Source: Bog-473 sp963770645 (GTDB lineage: Bacteria; Actinomycetota; Acidimicrobiia; Acidimicrobiales; RAAP-2). Taken from it: a stretch of 64,000 nucleotides of DNA. Positions 1 to 9,295 of the stretch are shown in pieces. The notes beneath the pieces were generated by a model. That model had not been told where the DNA came from and made no database searches. It was given only the letters and a program-made list of their open reading frames with translations. The translations under genes were made by a program, and so were the position numbers. Position 1 is the stretch's first letter. Every line of letters starts with the position of its first letter. The stretch spans positions 1,798,001-1,862,000 of the forward strand of contig CAVYQL010000003.1 of the NCBI GenBank assembly GCA_963770645.1, read 5' to 3'.

Positions 1-2
1 TT

Positions 3-770
3 TGCGCTGACGTCCCCAACGAAACCTGGCAGGCCGATGTGACCCATGTCCGGGTCGCTGACGACGTGGTCTTCGAGGTGCTCAACGTCATCGACGACCA
101 TTCCAGGCTCTGTGTCGCCTCGCGTGCGTTTGTGATCACGAGATCCTCCGACGTGGTGCGCACGTTCTACAAATCCGCCGAAACACTGGGCTTTCCCCAG
201 TCATTCCTCACCGACAACGGCCTGATCTTTAGTTCTCACGCCCGGCACGGGTTCGCCGGTGCCTTCGAGATGGAGCTCGCCGGCTTGGGCATCCATTCGA
301 AGCACTCGCGTCCCTATCATCCCCAGACCTGCGGAAAGGTCGAGCGCTTCCACCAGACGCTCAAGAAGTTCATCAACGAGCAGGACGCGATCGAGACAAA
401 GAAGCAACTCCAGGTCCAGCTCGATCGCTTCGTCAGCTATTACAACGAGGTCCGACCGCATCGCGCCATCGGTCGCAAGACCCCGGCCGAGGTGTATGCG
501 GCGAGGGAAAAGGCCAGGCCTTCCTCAGAACCGATCGACCTGAGCGGTGGGCGCAAGCTGCGCCACGACAAACTCGACGGCAAAGGGACAGTGACCCTGC
601 GGATCAACGGCCAGATGCACCACATTCCCTGCGGCCGCCAGTTCGCGGGTCTCCGTGTGCGGGTCCTCGTCGAGGGTCTCGACATCTCGGTTATCGGTGT
701 CGACGGCCAGCCCGTGCGGCACCTCACCTTGGACCCGACCAAGAACTACCAACCCCTTGGGCGGCTCTGA
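3..770 (+). CDS. IS481-family transposase, 5' end outside the window
   Basis: This DDE (RNase H-fold) integrase-core transposase would cut and join the ends of the insertion sequence. The reading frame is open from base 3, so the start lies upstream and the N-terminal helix-turn-helix is not visible. The catalytic triad is present: Asp in WQADVTH near base 30, Asp in LTDNGLIF near base 215, and Glu in GKVERFHQTLKKF near base 340. The motif VRPHRAIGRKTPAEVY that follows is typical of IS481 and IS3 relatives. The C-terminal 80 residues form a small beta-rich tail (SGGRKLRHDKLDGKG onward) common in actinobacterial IS481 transposases. No stop or frameshift interrupts the visible part, so it may be active. 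Confidence 0.9.
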   Translation, partial: CADVPNETWQADVTHVRVADDVVFEVLNVIDDHSRLCVASRAFVITRSSDVVRTFYKSAETLGFPQSFLTDNGLIFSSHARHGFAGAFEMELAGLGIHSKHSRPYHPQTCGKVERFHQTLKKFINEQDAIETKKQLQVQLDRFVSYYNEVRPHRAIGRKTPAEVYAAREKARPSSEPIDLSGGRKLRHDKLDGKGTVTLRINGQMHHIPCGRQFAGLRVRVLVEGLDISVIGVDGQPVRHLTLDPTKNYQPLGRL

Positions 771-777
771 CTCAGAG

Positions 778-823
778 TGTCTACGATGTCCCGCGACATC
801 TGTCTCCGATGTCTCGCGACATC
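778..823. repeat. Two tandem 23-bp repeats with a 16-bp palindrome
   Basis: Two adjacent 23-base units (778-800 and 801-823) differ at only two positions. Each ends in a palindrome of the form GATGTC-NCGC-GACATC (785-800 and 808-823). They lie between the transposase stop and the tRNA 3' end. The likeliest reading is the terminal repeat region where the transposase binds; a regulator operator is less likely. Confidence 0.6.
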
Positions 824-826
824 ACA

Positions 827-903
<77 letters not shown>

Positions 904-980
904 GCGAAGAAAAGATCCTACACGTTCGCGCGCGAACCACCGCCGGCCAAGGCCCGCCCGCCGGGCGAAGCTCGAAGCCT

Positions 981-1370
981 CTACAGCGTCTGGGCCGTCG
1001 GCGGGGGCGGGGGTGGCGACGCCGGGTCGGCCGCTTGCGGGGGCGGAGGCGGTGCCGGCGCGGACGCGCCGTCGCCCGCCGGGGTGGCCGTCGGCGCAGC
1101 CGCCGCCGACTCGGGAGCCAGCGTGATCTGCCCGTGCTCCGACTCGTGCTGCTGCAGCGCTGCGACGAGGCGGTCGATCTCGGAGTCGGTGGTCGGCGTG
1201 GAACGGCCCGTCTTCGTGGCATAGAAAGCCGCACCAAGGTCCCGTAGCAGCCCATCCGCGGCCTTCTTCGCCTGGGCGTCGTCGAGCTTCGCCTGCCCCT
1301 TTGCGGCCGCGTCCTTTGCGGCCACTGTCGCCGTCGCCGCTGTCGCCTTGACCTTGTCGAGCAGTCCCAT
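981..1370 (-). CDS. Small hypothetical protein, Ala/Lys-rich with Pro-rich tail
   Basis: I do not recognise a named family. The 129-residue product has an Ala/Lys-rich, probably helical N-terminal third (starts MGLLDKVKATAATATVAAK) and a central segment with many charged residues. The last 40 residues are low-complexity Pro/Ala, with runs of six prolines. There is no signal peptide or membrane segment. The start ATG is preceded by an AAAGGA ribosome-binding site. The gene follows the UPF0182 gene on the same strand, about 80 bases away, with a small inverted repeat between them. Cytosolic, function unknown. Confidence 0.6.
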   Translation of the reverse strand: MGLLDKVKATAATATVAAKDAAAKGQAKLDDAQAKKAADGLLRDLGAAFYATKTGRSTPTTDSEIDRLVAALQQHESEHGQITLAPESAAAAPTATPAGDGASAPAPPPPPQAADPASPPPPPPTAQTL

Positions 1371-1403
1371 GATGAGCTGTCCTTTCTGCGCTCGCCTTCT
1401 CGG

Positions 1404-1418
1404 GTCCCATCATGGGAC
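1404..1418. other. Short perfect inverted repeat between two minus-strand genes
   Basis: GTCCCAT-C-ATGGGAC is a 7-base perfect inverted repeat with a single central base, 32 bases downstream of the UPF0182 stop and 34 bases upstream of the next gene. The loop is too small for a good hairpin terminator, so a protein-binding dyad is also possible. No function is shown. Confidence 0.3.
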
Positions 1419-1449
1419 TGGCGACCGCCTTCCGCAAACGGCCGTCCCC

Positions 1450-4400
1450 TCAGGCCCGCGAGGTGGTCGACGTGCTGGTGCCGCCCCCGCTCGGCTGGGT
1501 GGGTGTGGTGGGGGCCGGGACGGTCGTCGACGTCGTCGACGACCCCGTGGCGCTCGCGCCTGACCCGGAGCTCCCCGATTTGGACTTGGTCGTCGTCTTC
1601 GTCTTGGGCACGGTCGTGCTCGTCGTGGCCGTCGCCGTGCCCGGGGGCGGCGGACCGAGGATCTGCTCCGCCTGCGCGATCTCGGCCTCCATTGCCGCGA
1701 TGTCTGACTGGTACGTCGCCAGGTTGCCCGACGTCAACGCGCTCTGCGCGTTGGTGTAGTCGGCCTGCGCCGCCTGCAGGATGCTCGCAACCGCCGCCGG
1801 CAGCGTCCCCGACGTCGAGACACCACCCCCGGTTGGCACGGTGACCGTGGTCTTCAACACATCCGAGAGTGCTTGGGACAAGGTCTTCTCGAAGCCGACG
1901 TTCTTGCCGAGCACCGCGATCACGTAGGCCAGCTGGGGCTGGGGGTTGGTCGACGCCGCGGTGTACAAGGGTCGGAGGTACACCATCGAGTTGCCGATCG
2001 GGACCATCAGCGTCTCGCCCAACAGCACCTGAGAGCCCTCTCGGTTCAGCAACGTGATCTCCGCCGACACCGCCTGGTTGGCGGAGATCTCCGCATCCGC
2101 GTTGGCGGGGCCGAGTGTCCCCTGGGGCACCTCGTAGAGGTTGAGCTGGCCGTAGTGGGCGGGATCGGACAGTCCCACCATGAAAGCCGTGAGGTTGAAG
2201 TTCTGGTTGCTGCCCGAGCCCGTCGACTCCGACGCCGGGACGAAGCCGTCCGACACGGTGAACTGCTGCTGGGTGGTGCCGGGCAGTGAATAGACCTGGT
2301 ACTGCGGCGCCATGCGGGCCGGGGTGGTGGAGACCAGCTGACCCTGGTTGTTGTAGGTGTTCTCGGCCAGCAGTGCCTGGGACTGCGGTCCCGCGCCGGC
2401 GGTCGGCGAGAGCTGCCAGGCGGTGCTCGCTGCGTAGAACGTTTGGGGGTTGATCAAGTGGTAGCGGCCGTAGAGGGCGGACTGAATCGAGAAGATGTCC
2501 GACGGGTAGCGCAGGTGGGCCTGCAGCGTCGAGCTCATGTCTGAGAGGGGCTTGAACATCCCAGGGAACGCCGCGGAGTAGGCCTGCAGGATCGGGTCCC
2601 TCGGGTCCAGGTCGTAGAAGGTCATCTTGCCCGAGTACGCGTTGATGACGACCTCCACTGAATTGCGCACGTAGTTGTAGCTCCCGGGCAGGGTGCTGCC
2701 GATGGCCACCTGCTGCGTGTCAGCGTTCTGCGAGTAGGGGTAGTTGGCCGTCGTGGTGTAGCCGTTGATGATCCAGTCTATCCCCCCCGATTTGTTGATG
2801 ACCGCGTACGGGTCGTGGTCGAACGAGAGGAACGGCGCCGCCTTCTCAGCCATGGCAACCGGGTCGCGCACGAACATGATGCGCGAGTTGTCGGTGATCT
2901 GGCTCGAGATCAGCAGGTTCAGGTCGCCCAGGCGCAACGCGAAGGCGGCGCGGGTGAACAGGGACGAGAGCCGGACCCCGCCGGAGCCTTTGTAGTGGCT
3001 CTCGACCGCGGTGCTGCCCTGCTGGTAGTCCACCTCGGCCTGCTTACTGTTCGCCACCACGTAGCCCATCAGGCCGAGGCCGAAGTACACGTTGGGCTGA
3101 GTGATCTTGGGCATCCCCTGCGACGAAACGGGTGGTATCTGCTGCACCGCGAAGTCGGGGTTCTCAGAAGTGGTCTGGTTCGCCAGGGCCACGGCGACGC
3201 CGTTGCCATGCGTGTACTCCAGGTGGGTGTTGACCCACGACAGCGACGGCAGGTTGGCCGAGGAGATCTCGCGCACGCCGATGAGCACCGGGGTCAGCTG
3301 CCCGTCCAATGTGTAGCGGTCCACCCCGAGCGTGGGGAAGAGATAGAAGGAGCTGATGCCCTGCAGGCGCTGGAACGTCTGCAGCGAAATGGAGGGGTCG
3401 GGGTCCCACTGCCTGATGTTGGCGATCGTCGCGCCGGCCATGAAGGTCTGGGTCTCGTTGATGGTGGTGTCGGCCGGGAACTGGTGCACGCGCACGTCGT
3501 TCAGGTTGTAGGCCGCGCGCGTCGCCTTGATGTTGCGCTGAATGTAAGGCGCCTCGAGCGAGCTCTGGGCGGGCGTCACCTTCAGCGTCTGCAACAGCGC
3601 GGGGTAGATGATGCCGACGACAAGGGCCACGAAGGCCCAGATGCCAACGGCGAGCACCGGCAGGGTCCAGCCCTGACGCCGGATGTTGAAGAGGAGGATG
3701 GCCGCCGCGAAGATCGACACGTAGACGAGCAGCAACTCGGCCGGCAGGCGCGCGTGCACGTCGGTGTAGCCGGCGCCGTCGACATAGCCGTCCTGCGCGT
3801 TGACGAGGGACCAACGCTGCAGGACGTAGCCGGCCGCCTTGTCCAGCGCGATGAGAGCGAGCAGCACGGACACGTGGGCCTTCACGGGCGGTCGCACCCG
3901 CGGCAACCCTCGCTGGGGCTGGATCCCCCCGTTGAAGTAGTGGAACACGAGTGACACGGCGAGCGTCACGATCAGGATGGCGAGCGTCCAGTCGACGATG
4001 AAGGTGAGGAACGGAAGCTTGAAGACGTAGAAACCCACGTCCTTGTGGAACTCGGGGTCCTTGATCCCGAAGTTGCCGCCGTGGCGGAAGAGGATCCAGT
4101 TGTTCCACTGCCCGATGGTCCCGGACGCACCGATGAGGGCGAGGATGAACGCGAGCGCGACGTAGATCCGGCCGGCATAGGGACGCACGTACTGCTGGTA
4201 GCGCCGCACCAGCTCGTCGTCCTGGGCCAGCACGATGTCGTGACCGGCGATGCGGTCGCACACGGTGAGATTGATCCAGAGGACGGCGAAGAAGATCGCA
4301 CCGAACACGCCGAAGAGGCCGAGCTTGATGACCAGCAACGTGGAGAAGACGTTGTGGTACCCGACCGAAGAGAACCAGAGACTGTCGGTGTAGAGCCCGG

Positions 4401-4518
4401 CGAGCGAGCGCAGCGACACCAGCAAGATGATGAGGACGACGACGAGCCCGAGGACCCACCAACGGGCACGATGGCGGTGGCGCGGGGCGTCAGCAGCCAG
4501 ATCGCTGGGTATGCGCAC
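1450..4518 (-). CDS. UPF0182 family integral membrane protein
   Basis: This large (1022 aa) membrane protein belongs to the actinobacterial/cyanobacterial UPF0182 family, whose function is unknown. Seven or so hydrophobic helices fill the first 330 residues, beginning with WWVLGLVVVLIILLVSLRSL near residue 25. A long extracytoplasmic region with family-typical text (for example FLLWVRP-like and YVRNSVEVVINAYSG segments) runs to about residue 900. The C-terminal 100 residues are a Thr/Ser/Gly/Pro-rich tail with TSTTVP repeats that is probably a flexible wall-spanning linker. The start codon is GTG without an obvious ribosome-binding site. It stands alone, with a terminator hairpin upstream separating it from the next gene. 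Confidence 0.9.
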   Translation of the reverse strand: MRIPSDLAADAPRHRHRARWWVLGLVVVLIILLVSLRSLAGLYTDSLWFSSVGYHNVFSTLLVIKLGLFGVFGAIFFAVLWINLTVCDRIAGHDIVLAQDDELVRRYQQYVRPYAGRIYVALAFILALIGASGTIGQWNNWILFRHGGNFGIKDPEFHKDVGFYVFKLPFLTFIVDWTLAILIVTLAVSLVFHYFNGGIQPQRGLPRVRPPVKAHVSVLLALIALDKAAGYVLQRWSLVNAQDGYVDGAGYTDVHARLPAELLLVYVSIFAAAILLFNIRRQGWTLPVLAVGIWAFVALVVGIIYPALLQTLKVTPAQSSLEAPYIQRNIKATRAAYNLNDVRVHQFPADTTINETQTFMAGATIANIRQWDPDPSISLQTFQRLQGISSFYLFPTLGVDRYTLDGQLTPVLIGVREISSANLPSLSWVNTHLEYTHGNGVAVALANQTTSENPDFAVQQIPPVSSQGMPKITQPNVYFGLGLMGYVVANSKQAEVDYQQGSTAVESHYKGSGGVRLSSLFTRAAFALRLGDLNLLISSQITDNSRIMFVRDPVAMAEKAAPFLSFDHDPYAVINKSGGIDWIINGYTTTANYPYSQNADTQQVAIGSTLPGSYNYVRNSVEVVINAYSGKMTFYDLDPRDPILQAYSAAFPGMFKPLSDMSSTLQAHLRYPSDIFSIQSALYGRYHLINPQTFYAASTAWQLSPTAGAGPQSQALLAENTYNNQGQLVSTTPARMAPQYQVYSLPGTTQQQFTVSDGFVPASESTGSGSNQNFNLTAFMVGLSDPAHYGQLNLYEVPQGTLGPANADAEISANQAVSAEITLLNREGSQVLLGETLMVPIGNSMVYLRPLYTAASTNPQPQLAYVIAVLGKNVGFEKTLSQALSDVLKTTVTVPTGGGVSTSGTLPAAVASILQAAQADYTNAQSALTSGNLATYQSDIAAMEAEIAQAEQILGPPPPGTATATTSTTVPKTKTTTKSKSGSSGSGASATGSSTTSTTVPAPTTPTQPSGGGTSTSTTSRA

Positions 4519-4541
4519 GAGGGGAGCCTAATGTCCACTCA

Positions 4542-4567
4542 CCCGCTGCCTACTGACAGGCAGCGGG
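4542..4567 (-). terminator. Hairpin terminator after the DivIVA-like gene
   Basis: CCCGCTGCCT and AGGCAGCGGG form a perfect 10-base-pair GC-rich stem with a 6-base loop. It starts 24 bases past the stop of the minus-strand 575-residue gene and just before the UPF0182 start. There is no clear U-tract, which is common in high-GC actinobacteria. It probably ends the ylbL/DivIVA-like transcript. Confidence 0.65.
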
Positions 4568-4591
4568 GGTGTCTTCGCTCAGAGGCCCAGG

Positions 4592-6319
4592 TCAGCCGTC
4601 CGCCGGCGCAACGAGACAGCGGCAGCCCGAATGCGCGGGCGGATAGGGGTGCCCGGTCGGGAACGTTTCGTCGACGCTCACCGAGCCGGCCAACGCGTTG
4701 TCCTCACAGTCCGAGCATCCGCTCACGTTCGTGACGACCCAGCGCACCTTGCCGTCCGCGCGGGCCGCCACCACACCGGCGGAGAAGGCCTGCGTCGCGG
4801 CGTCGCCCACCAGGCGCTCGATCCGTTCGCCGCGCCACTCGCGGTAGGCCGCGCCGATGCGGTCGACCGGCTCGTCGCCACCGTCTGCGATCTGGCGCCG
4901 CAGCATGGCGACGATCACCTGGGCCAGTCCGCTCGCCGCGTGCTCCACCGCGTGTCCCTCGGGCACTGCCGCCCGGGTTCCGCCGAAGGCCGTCCCGGCG
5001 GCGAACGCCTTGCCCAGTTGACTTCGCGCTGCGCTGGCGAACGTCTCGACGTGCTCGCCCTCGTCACTGAGGAGCTCCTCAACGGAGAGCGACGGCGCGT
5101 TGCGCAACTTGTCGAGCAGTCGGTTCTGGTCGTCGCCCAGTGCTCGCTTGACCGTTCGGCTGAGGCGCGACGTGACCGAGACGAGCAACTCGTCGCGCTG
5201 CGCGACGAGGCCGTCGTCGGGTCCTGGCACCGGCTCGCCCAGCCCGCCGGCGTCCTGTACTGCCGCATCGCCCGCCGCGGCCTCTGGGGCGTCGGGCCCC
5301 GACGCGCTGCGCTCGGTCGTCGCGGCGGCCTCAGCCGCCTTGGCCGCTTGATTCCCGGCCCGGATGCGCGCGAACAATTCGTCGACCGAGGGACCGCCCG
5401 ACGCGCCGTCGTCCCCTCCCCCCTCGCCGCCGCCCTGGCCCGTCGCGCCGGCCTCGGTCGTCGGCTCGTTCGGGTCGCCCGGGGACTCGGCCGCGATGAC
5501 ACCCTCCATCGCCTCGCCGACGACATCGCCCAGCGCGTGCTCGTCCTCTTCACCCTCCGCGGGACCCCGGAGACGGTATTGGTCGCTCACCGCCATCGCC
5601 GCCGCACGCGCGTCCTCGTCGGTCTGGTCGAGCTGGGCGAGGATCACGTCCATCTTGTCGCGAGCCCCGTGCACCGACGCCACCATCTCGTCGCGCGCCG
5701 CTCGCAGCGCCTCGATCTGCATCCCGAGGGTGCGCCGCCGCCCCGCCAGGTCGGAGAGCACCCGTCGGCGCGCCTCTTGGACCTGGTCGAGCAGGGTCCG
5801 CCCCTCGTCCTTGGCGCGCGCGATGAGCGCCTCACCCTCACTTACCGCGTCGGCGAGGATGCGCTCGCTCTCGACCCGCGCTTCTTGTTGGGCGTTGGCC
5901 ACGAGGAGCTCGACTTCGACCACGCGCTCGGCCGTCGATGCCTCCGAGCTCGCCTGGAGCTCGTTCACCTTGCTCTGCGTGTCACGCAGCAGGGTGGCCG
6001 CCCCTTCTTGGGCCTGCGCCACGATGCGCGCCGCCTCTTCATGGGCATGTCGCAGGATCTGCGCGCTGTGCTGGCCGAGTGACGCGGTCAAGGTGGCTTC
6101 GTCGAGCAGGGGGTGCGACGCCCGCTCCTCGGCTTCGGCCAGCGATGTCCGCAGCTCCTGCTCGTTCTCTTCGAGCGCCTCGAGGCTGCGGGCCACCGAC
6201 TGGAGGTAGGCCCGGACCTCGTCGGTGTCGAACCCCCGCCGGACCACTGCGAAGGAGTGCCGGGCGATGTCACCAGTGGCGATCCGGGACGAGGAGATGG
6301 GCGCACGGCCTTCTGCCAT
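4592..6319 (-). CDS. DivIVA-like coiled-coil protein with a phage Mu F-like C-terminal Cys domain
   Basis: The 575-residue protein combines two unrelated-looking parts. Residues 10-70 resemble the DivIVA/Wag31 membrane-curvature domain (IARHSFAVVRRGFDTDEVRAY) and are followed by a long Ala/Glu/Arg coiled coil to about residue 220. A charged Gly/Glu/Asp-rich linker covers residues 240-340. A helical region follows. The last 50 residues hold WVVTNVSGCSDCEDNA and HPYPPAHSGCRC, a Cys-x2-Cys, His, Cys-x-Cys pattern like the C-terminal domain of Mu gpF/SPP1 gp7 head-morphogenesis proteins. DivIVA proteins organise polar growth and division; the role of the C-terminal domain is not known to me. Its start is 10 bases after the YlbL stop, so the two genes are probably one operon. 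Confidence 0.7.
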   Translation of the reverse strand: MAEGRAPISSSRIATGDIARHSFAVVRRGFDTDEVRAYLQSVARSLEALEENEQELRTSLAEAEERASHPLLDEATLTASLGQHSAQILRHAHEEAARIVAQAQEGAATLLRDTQSKVNELQASSEASTAERVVEVELLVANAQQEARVESERILADAVSEGEALIARAKDEGRTLLDQVQEARRRVLSDLAGRRRTLGMQIEALRAARDEMVASVHGARDKMDVILAQLDQTDEDARAAAMAVSDQYRLRGPAEGEEDEHALGDVVGEAMEGVIAAESPGDPNEPTTEAGATGQGGGEGGGDDGASGGPSVDELFARIRAGNQAAKAAEAAATTERSASGPDAPEAAAGDAAVQDAGGLGEPVPGPDDGLVAQRDELLVSVTSRLSRTVKRALGDDQNRLLDKLRNAPSLSVEELLSDEGEHVETFASAARSQLGKAFAAGTAFGGTRAAVPEGHAVEHAASGLAQVIVAMLRRQIADGGDEPVDRIGAAYREWRGERIERLVGDAATQAFSAGVVAARADGKVRWVVTNVSGCSDCEDNALAGSVSVDETFPTGHPYPPAHSGCRCLVAPADG

Positions 6320-6328
6320 GGTGAGAGC

Positions 6329-7562
6329 CTACGGCGCCGCCTGGGCCGGCACGGGACTGGTGGCCGTTTTGCTCGGCACCGTCCCCCCGAGGTGCTTGAG
6401 GATGCGGAGCACCTGGTCGAGATTGTTGACGGCGTAGACGTGGAGCTGGGGCGTCGCCTTCGACTCCGCCGTCTTGAGCTCGACGGTGGGCACGAAGAAC
6501 ACGGTCGCCCCCGCCTGCTCGACGGCGATGGTCTTCTCGGCGACGCCGCCCACGTCACCCACGTTGCCGTACTGGTCGATCGTGCCCGTGGCCGCCACGA
6601 TCCGGTTGCCCGTCAACCGTCCGCTGCTGAGCTTGTCGATGATGCCGAGGGTCATGGCGAGGCCGGCCGAGGGGCCCCCGATGTCCTGGGTGTGCACGGT
6701 CACCTTGACCGGGAAGTGCCAGTCCTGCTGCGCCTCGGGCTGAATGCCCAGGTACGCCGTGGGCCGGAACGAGGAACCGCAACCGTTTTCCACCAGACCC
6801 TTGGGCGGCGTGCCGAGCGTCACCGGCTTCTGCACGATCGGGCCCGGCACGAAGTCCCCGACGTCGTTGATGGAGGACTCCTCGACGCCGAGCGAGACGG
6901 TCGTCCCGGGCTTCAGGCCGCGCAGCGCCTGCACGAAGTCGCACGGGGTCGGGGTCGCGACGGAGTTGACGGCGGTGATCACCTGCGCCACGTCCAGCGC
7001 CTTGGACGCGGGGGAACCCGGTTCGATCGAGTAGACCAGCGAGCCGGCATTCGTGGCCGTGACGGTGTACCCGAGATGGCTCAGCGCGGCTGCGGTGGCG
7101 AAGGACTGGGCCTGGGCCATCTGGAGGTAGCCCTGGTCGAGGTACTGGCCTTCGTCGGGCGCCGGCCCGAGGAGCTCGGGCCCCGGGATGATCTCGCTGT
7201 TGGAGTCGAAGTAGCGGTACTGCAGGTAGCTCGAGCGCGTTGAGCTGGCTGACGAAGACGTCGGTCAGCAGGATCTGCCCGGTGAGCGGGTGGCTGTCCT
7301 GGTGCGGGACCTCGATGTACTGGGAGACCGGCGTCGCGTCGCCGGGCGTGATGACGTAGTCGTTGACCGAGACGCGTGAGGCGATCACGGCCGCCACCAG
7401 GACGAGCCCGACGACACTCAGGACGGCCCAGGGCCAGATGCGGCCCCGCTTGCGCCCCGGCACGGGCGGGGGCAGCGAGCCTGCTGGCGCGACCGGACCG
7501 TCCTGTGAGGGAGTGGGGGTCGCCGCGGCGATCCCGTCGGCAGGCGCGTCAGGGTCGGACAT
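6329..7562 (-). pseudogene. YlbL-type PDZ / Lon-like (S16) membrane protease, interrupted by +1 frameshift
   Basis: Two overlapping frames together encode one about 410-residue YlbL-family protein. The first (from 7562) gives a cytosolic Pro-rich leader, a membrane segment near residue 40 (WPWAVLSVVGLVLVAAVIAS) and VNDYVITPGDATPV. The second continues with YLQYRYFDSNSEIIPG, a PDZ domain and the Lon-type protease domain. The Ser/Lys dyad is intact: Ser in GGPSAGLA and Lys in GGVAEKTIAV. The break is near 7224-7232, where one extra base is needed to explain the two frames (the span is 3n+1). Intact family members are membrane-anchored serine proteases facing outward. The rest of the gene is well preserved, so the break may be recent, an artefact, or bypassed. 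Confidence 0.8.
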
Positions 7563-7573
7563 ACTCGAGATCG

Positions 7574-8227
7574 GTGAGCGACGATGTTGCCACGGATGCG
7601 GCCCGAAACCGCCGCGCGGAGCTGCGGCGCCGGCGTGTCACCGCGGCGGGCCACCGCGGTGATGCCGTGCTGGCCCGCCGCGGCCTCGCCGATCCCGATG
7701 AGTCCGTGCAGGTGGCCGCTCTCGGCGCGCTGGCCCGCCTGGGCGAGCTCAGCGCGGGCGACGTCGAGGGCGCGCTGGGCAGCGGATCGATCGCGTTGCG
7801 ACGCCGCGCCGTCGAGGCGGCCACAGCCGTGCGCGGCCGCGGCTCGCGCTCGGTGCTGCCCGTCACAGTGACCGCCGCCCTGGGTGATCCCGACCCCCTG
7901 GTCGTGGTGGGGGCCGCATGGTTCCTAGCCGAACGCCGCCACCATCCGGCCGTGCCGGCGCTGGCGCGCCTCGCAGCGGAGCATGACGACATGCGGTGTC
8001 GGGAGGCGGCGGTCGCCGCGCTCGGGGCAATTGGTGACCCCGCCGGGCTGCCCGCCGTCTTGGCCGCGCTCTCGGACAAGCCAACGGTGCGGCGCCGCGC
8101 CGCCGTCGCCTTGGCCGGCTTCGACGACCCTCGCGTCGAACCGGCGCTGCGGGCGGCCGCCACCGACCGCGACTGGCAGGTGCGCCAGTCGGCCGAAGAG
8201 CTGCTCGACGAGCCCGGTATCCCCTAA
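7574..8227 (+). CDS. HEAT-repeat protein
   Basis: The 217-residue product is built of short Ala/Arg/Leu-rich helical pairs with the recurring pattern DPDESVQVAALGALARLG, DPDPLVVVGAAWFLAE and MRCREAAVAALGAIGDPAGL. This is the signature of HEAT/PBS-lyase-type repeats, about five copies. Such proteins are scaffolds for protein-protein contact, and no catalytic residues are seen. I chose the GTG at 7574 because upstream in-frame sequence reads as the opposite strand of ylbL and the repeat helices begin soon after. It is divergent from ylbL with only 11 bases between the starts, and its last 4 bases overlap the end of mreB. Confidence 0.75.
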   Translation: MSDDVATDAARNRRAELRRRRVTAAGHRGDAVLARRGLADPDESVQVAALGALARLGELSAGDVEGALGSGSIALRRRAVEAATAVRGRGSRSVLPVTVTAALGDPDPLVVVGAAWFLAERRHHPAVPALARLAAEHDDMRCREAAVAALGAIGDPAGLPAVLAALSDKPTVRRRAAVALAGFDDPRVEPALRAAATDRDWQVRQSAEELLDEPGIP

Positions 8228-9225
8228 TCGTCCTGGGTGAACAGGCGCTTGAGCCGGTCGAATGATTCCAGGCAGATGCCGGCGCCCTGGACGACGCACT
8301 CGAGTGGCGTGTCGACGAGGTGGACCGGCACCGCGGTGGCGTCGGCCAGCCGTTGGGTCATGCCGCGCAAGAGCGCGCCGCCGCCGGTGAGGTGCACGCC
8401 CTGGAACATGATGTCCTGGGCCAGCTCGGGCGGCGCCTCGCTGAGGCAATCCGCGGCCGCCTCGATCACCGAGGTCACGTTGTCCTCAATGGCGCCGCGG
8501 ACCTCGAGCGGCGAGAGGATGACCGTCTTGGGACGGCCCGTCGCCACCTCCCGCCCGCGGATCTCGGCCTGCTGCTCCCCTCGGTAGTGAAAGGCCGACC
8601 CGATGGCGAGCTTCACTGCCTCGGCGGTGCGCTCACCGACGGCCACCCCGTACTGGTGGCGGACGTAGGTCTGGATGGACGCGTCGAAGTCGAAGCCACC
8701 CAAGCGCAGCGCCTCGACCGCCACGACGCCCCCGAGCGAGATCACCGCCATCTCCGACGTGCCGCCGCCGACGTCGACCACCATGTTGCCGACGGGCTCA
8801 TGGGTTTGCAGCCCGGCGCCGATGGCAGCCGCCATCGGTTGCTCGATGAGAAAGCTGGCCGATGCCCCCGCCCGGCGCGCCGCCTCCTTGACCGCCCGGC
8901 GTTCCACCGCCGTGATGGCCGAGGGCACGCAGATGAGCACCTTGGGCCGGTTGAGCCGGCTCACCCCGACGCGCCGCAACAGCACGCTCAGCATCCGTTC
9001 GGTGACTTCGAAGTCGGTGATCGCGCCGCCGCGCAAGGGACGTTCGGCCACGATGTACCCCGGCGTGCGGCCGATCATCTGCCAGGCGTCGGTGCCGATG
9101 GCCAGGACCTCACGGCTGCGCGAGTCCAGCGCGACCACGGTCGGCTCGTTCAGCACCACGCCCTTGCCCTTCGCATAGACGAGCGTGTTGGCCGTGCCGA
9201 GATCGATGGCCAGGTCGCGCGACAT
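8224..9225 (-). CDS. mreB: Rod-shape-determining protein MreB/Mbl
   Basis: This is a 333-residue actin-like ATPase of normal MreB length. The phosphate-1 loop is at the N-terminus (AIDLGTANTLVYAKGKG), phosphate-2 reads VVDVGGGTSEMAVISLGG near residue 155, and the adenosine motif is HLTGGGALLRGM near residue 285. MreB forms membrane-bound filaments that guide cell-wall synthesis. The usual partners mreC, mreD and rodA are not next to it, so this may be a solitary paralogue. The gene converges with the HEAT-repeat gene (4-base overlap) and is divergent from the HtrA-like gene. Confidence 0.93.
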   Translation of the reverse strand: MSRDLAIDLGTANTLVYAKGKGVVLNEPTVVALDSRSREVLAIGTDAWQMIGRTPGYIVAERPLRGGAITDFEVTERMLSVLLRRVGVSRLNRPKVLICVPSAITAVERRAVKEAARRAGASASFLIEQPMAAAIGAGLQTHEPVGNMVVDVGGGTSEMAVISLGGVVAVEALRLGGFDFDASIQTYVRHQYGVAVGERTAEAVKLAIGSAFHYRGEQQAEIRGREVATGRPKTVILSPLEVRGAIEDNVTSVIEAAADCLSEAPPELAQDIMFQGVHLTGGGALLRGMTQRLADATAVPVHLVDTPLECVVQGAGICLESFDRLKRLFTQDD

Positions 9226-9295
9226 GGGGCCTCATGGTACGGCCGGACCCATCGCGCGACGGCATTTCCTGGGCTGATGTCGATATCGTCAGCCT

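Larger units (their letters stand above)
1..823 (+). mobile_element. IS481-like insertion sequence, right part
   Basis: The element is cut by the window edge, so only its right part is seen: most of the DDE transposase, its C-terminal region and a short non-coding end. The right end is taken at about 823, where two 23-base repeats carrying a GATGTC/GACATC palindrome finish, 3 bases before the CCA end of the initiator tRNA gene. The left end and the target duplication cannot be checked here. IS481-family elements carry one transposase and short inverted repeats, which fits what is visible. Confidence 0.7.

Noticed and set aside
2815..3954. Long plus-strand open frame (379 codons)
   Set aside because: It is the complement of the UPF0182 gene, with His/Arg/Glu-rich low-complexity composition and no family resemblance.
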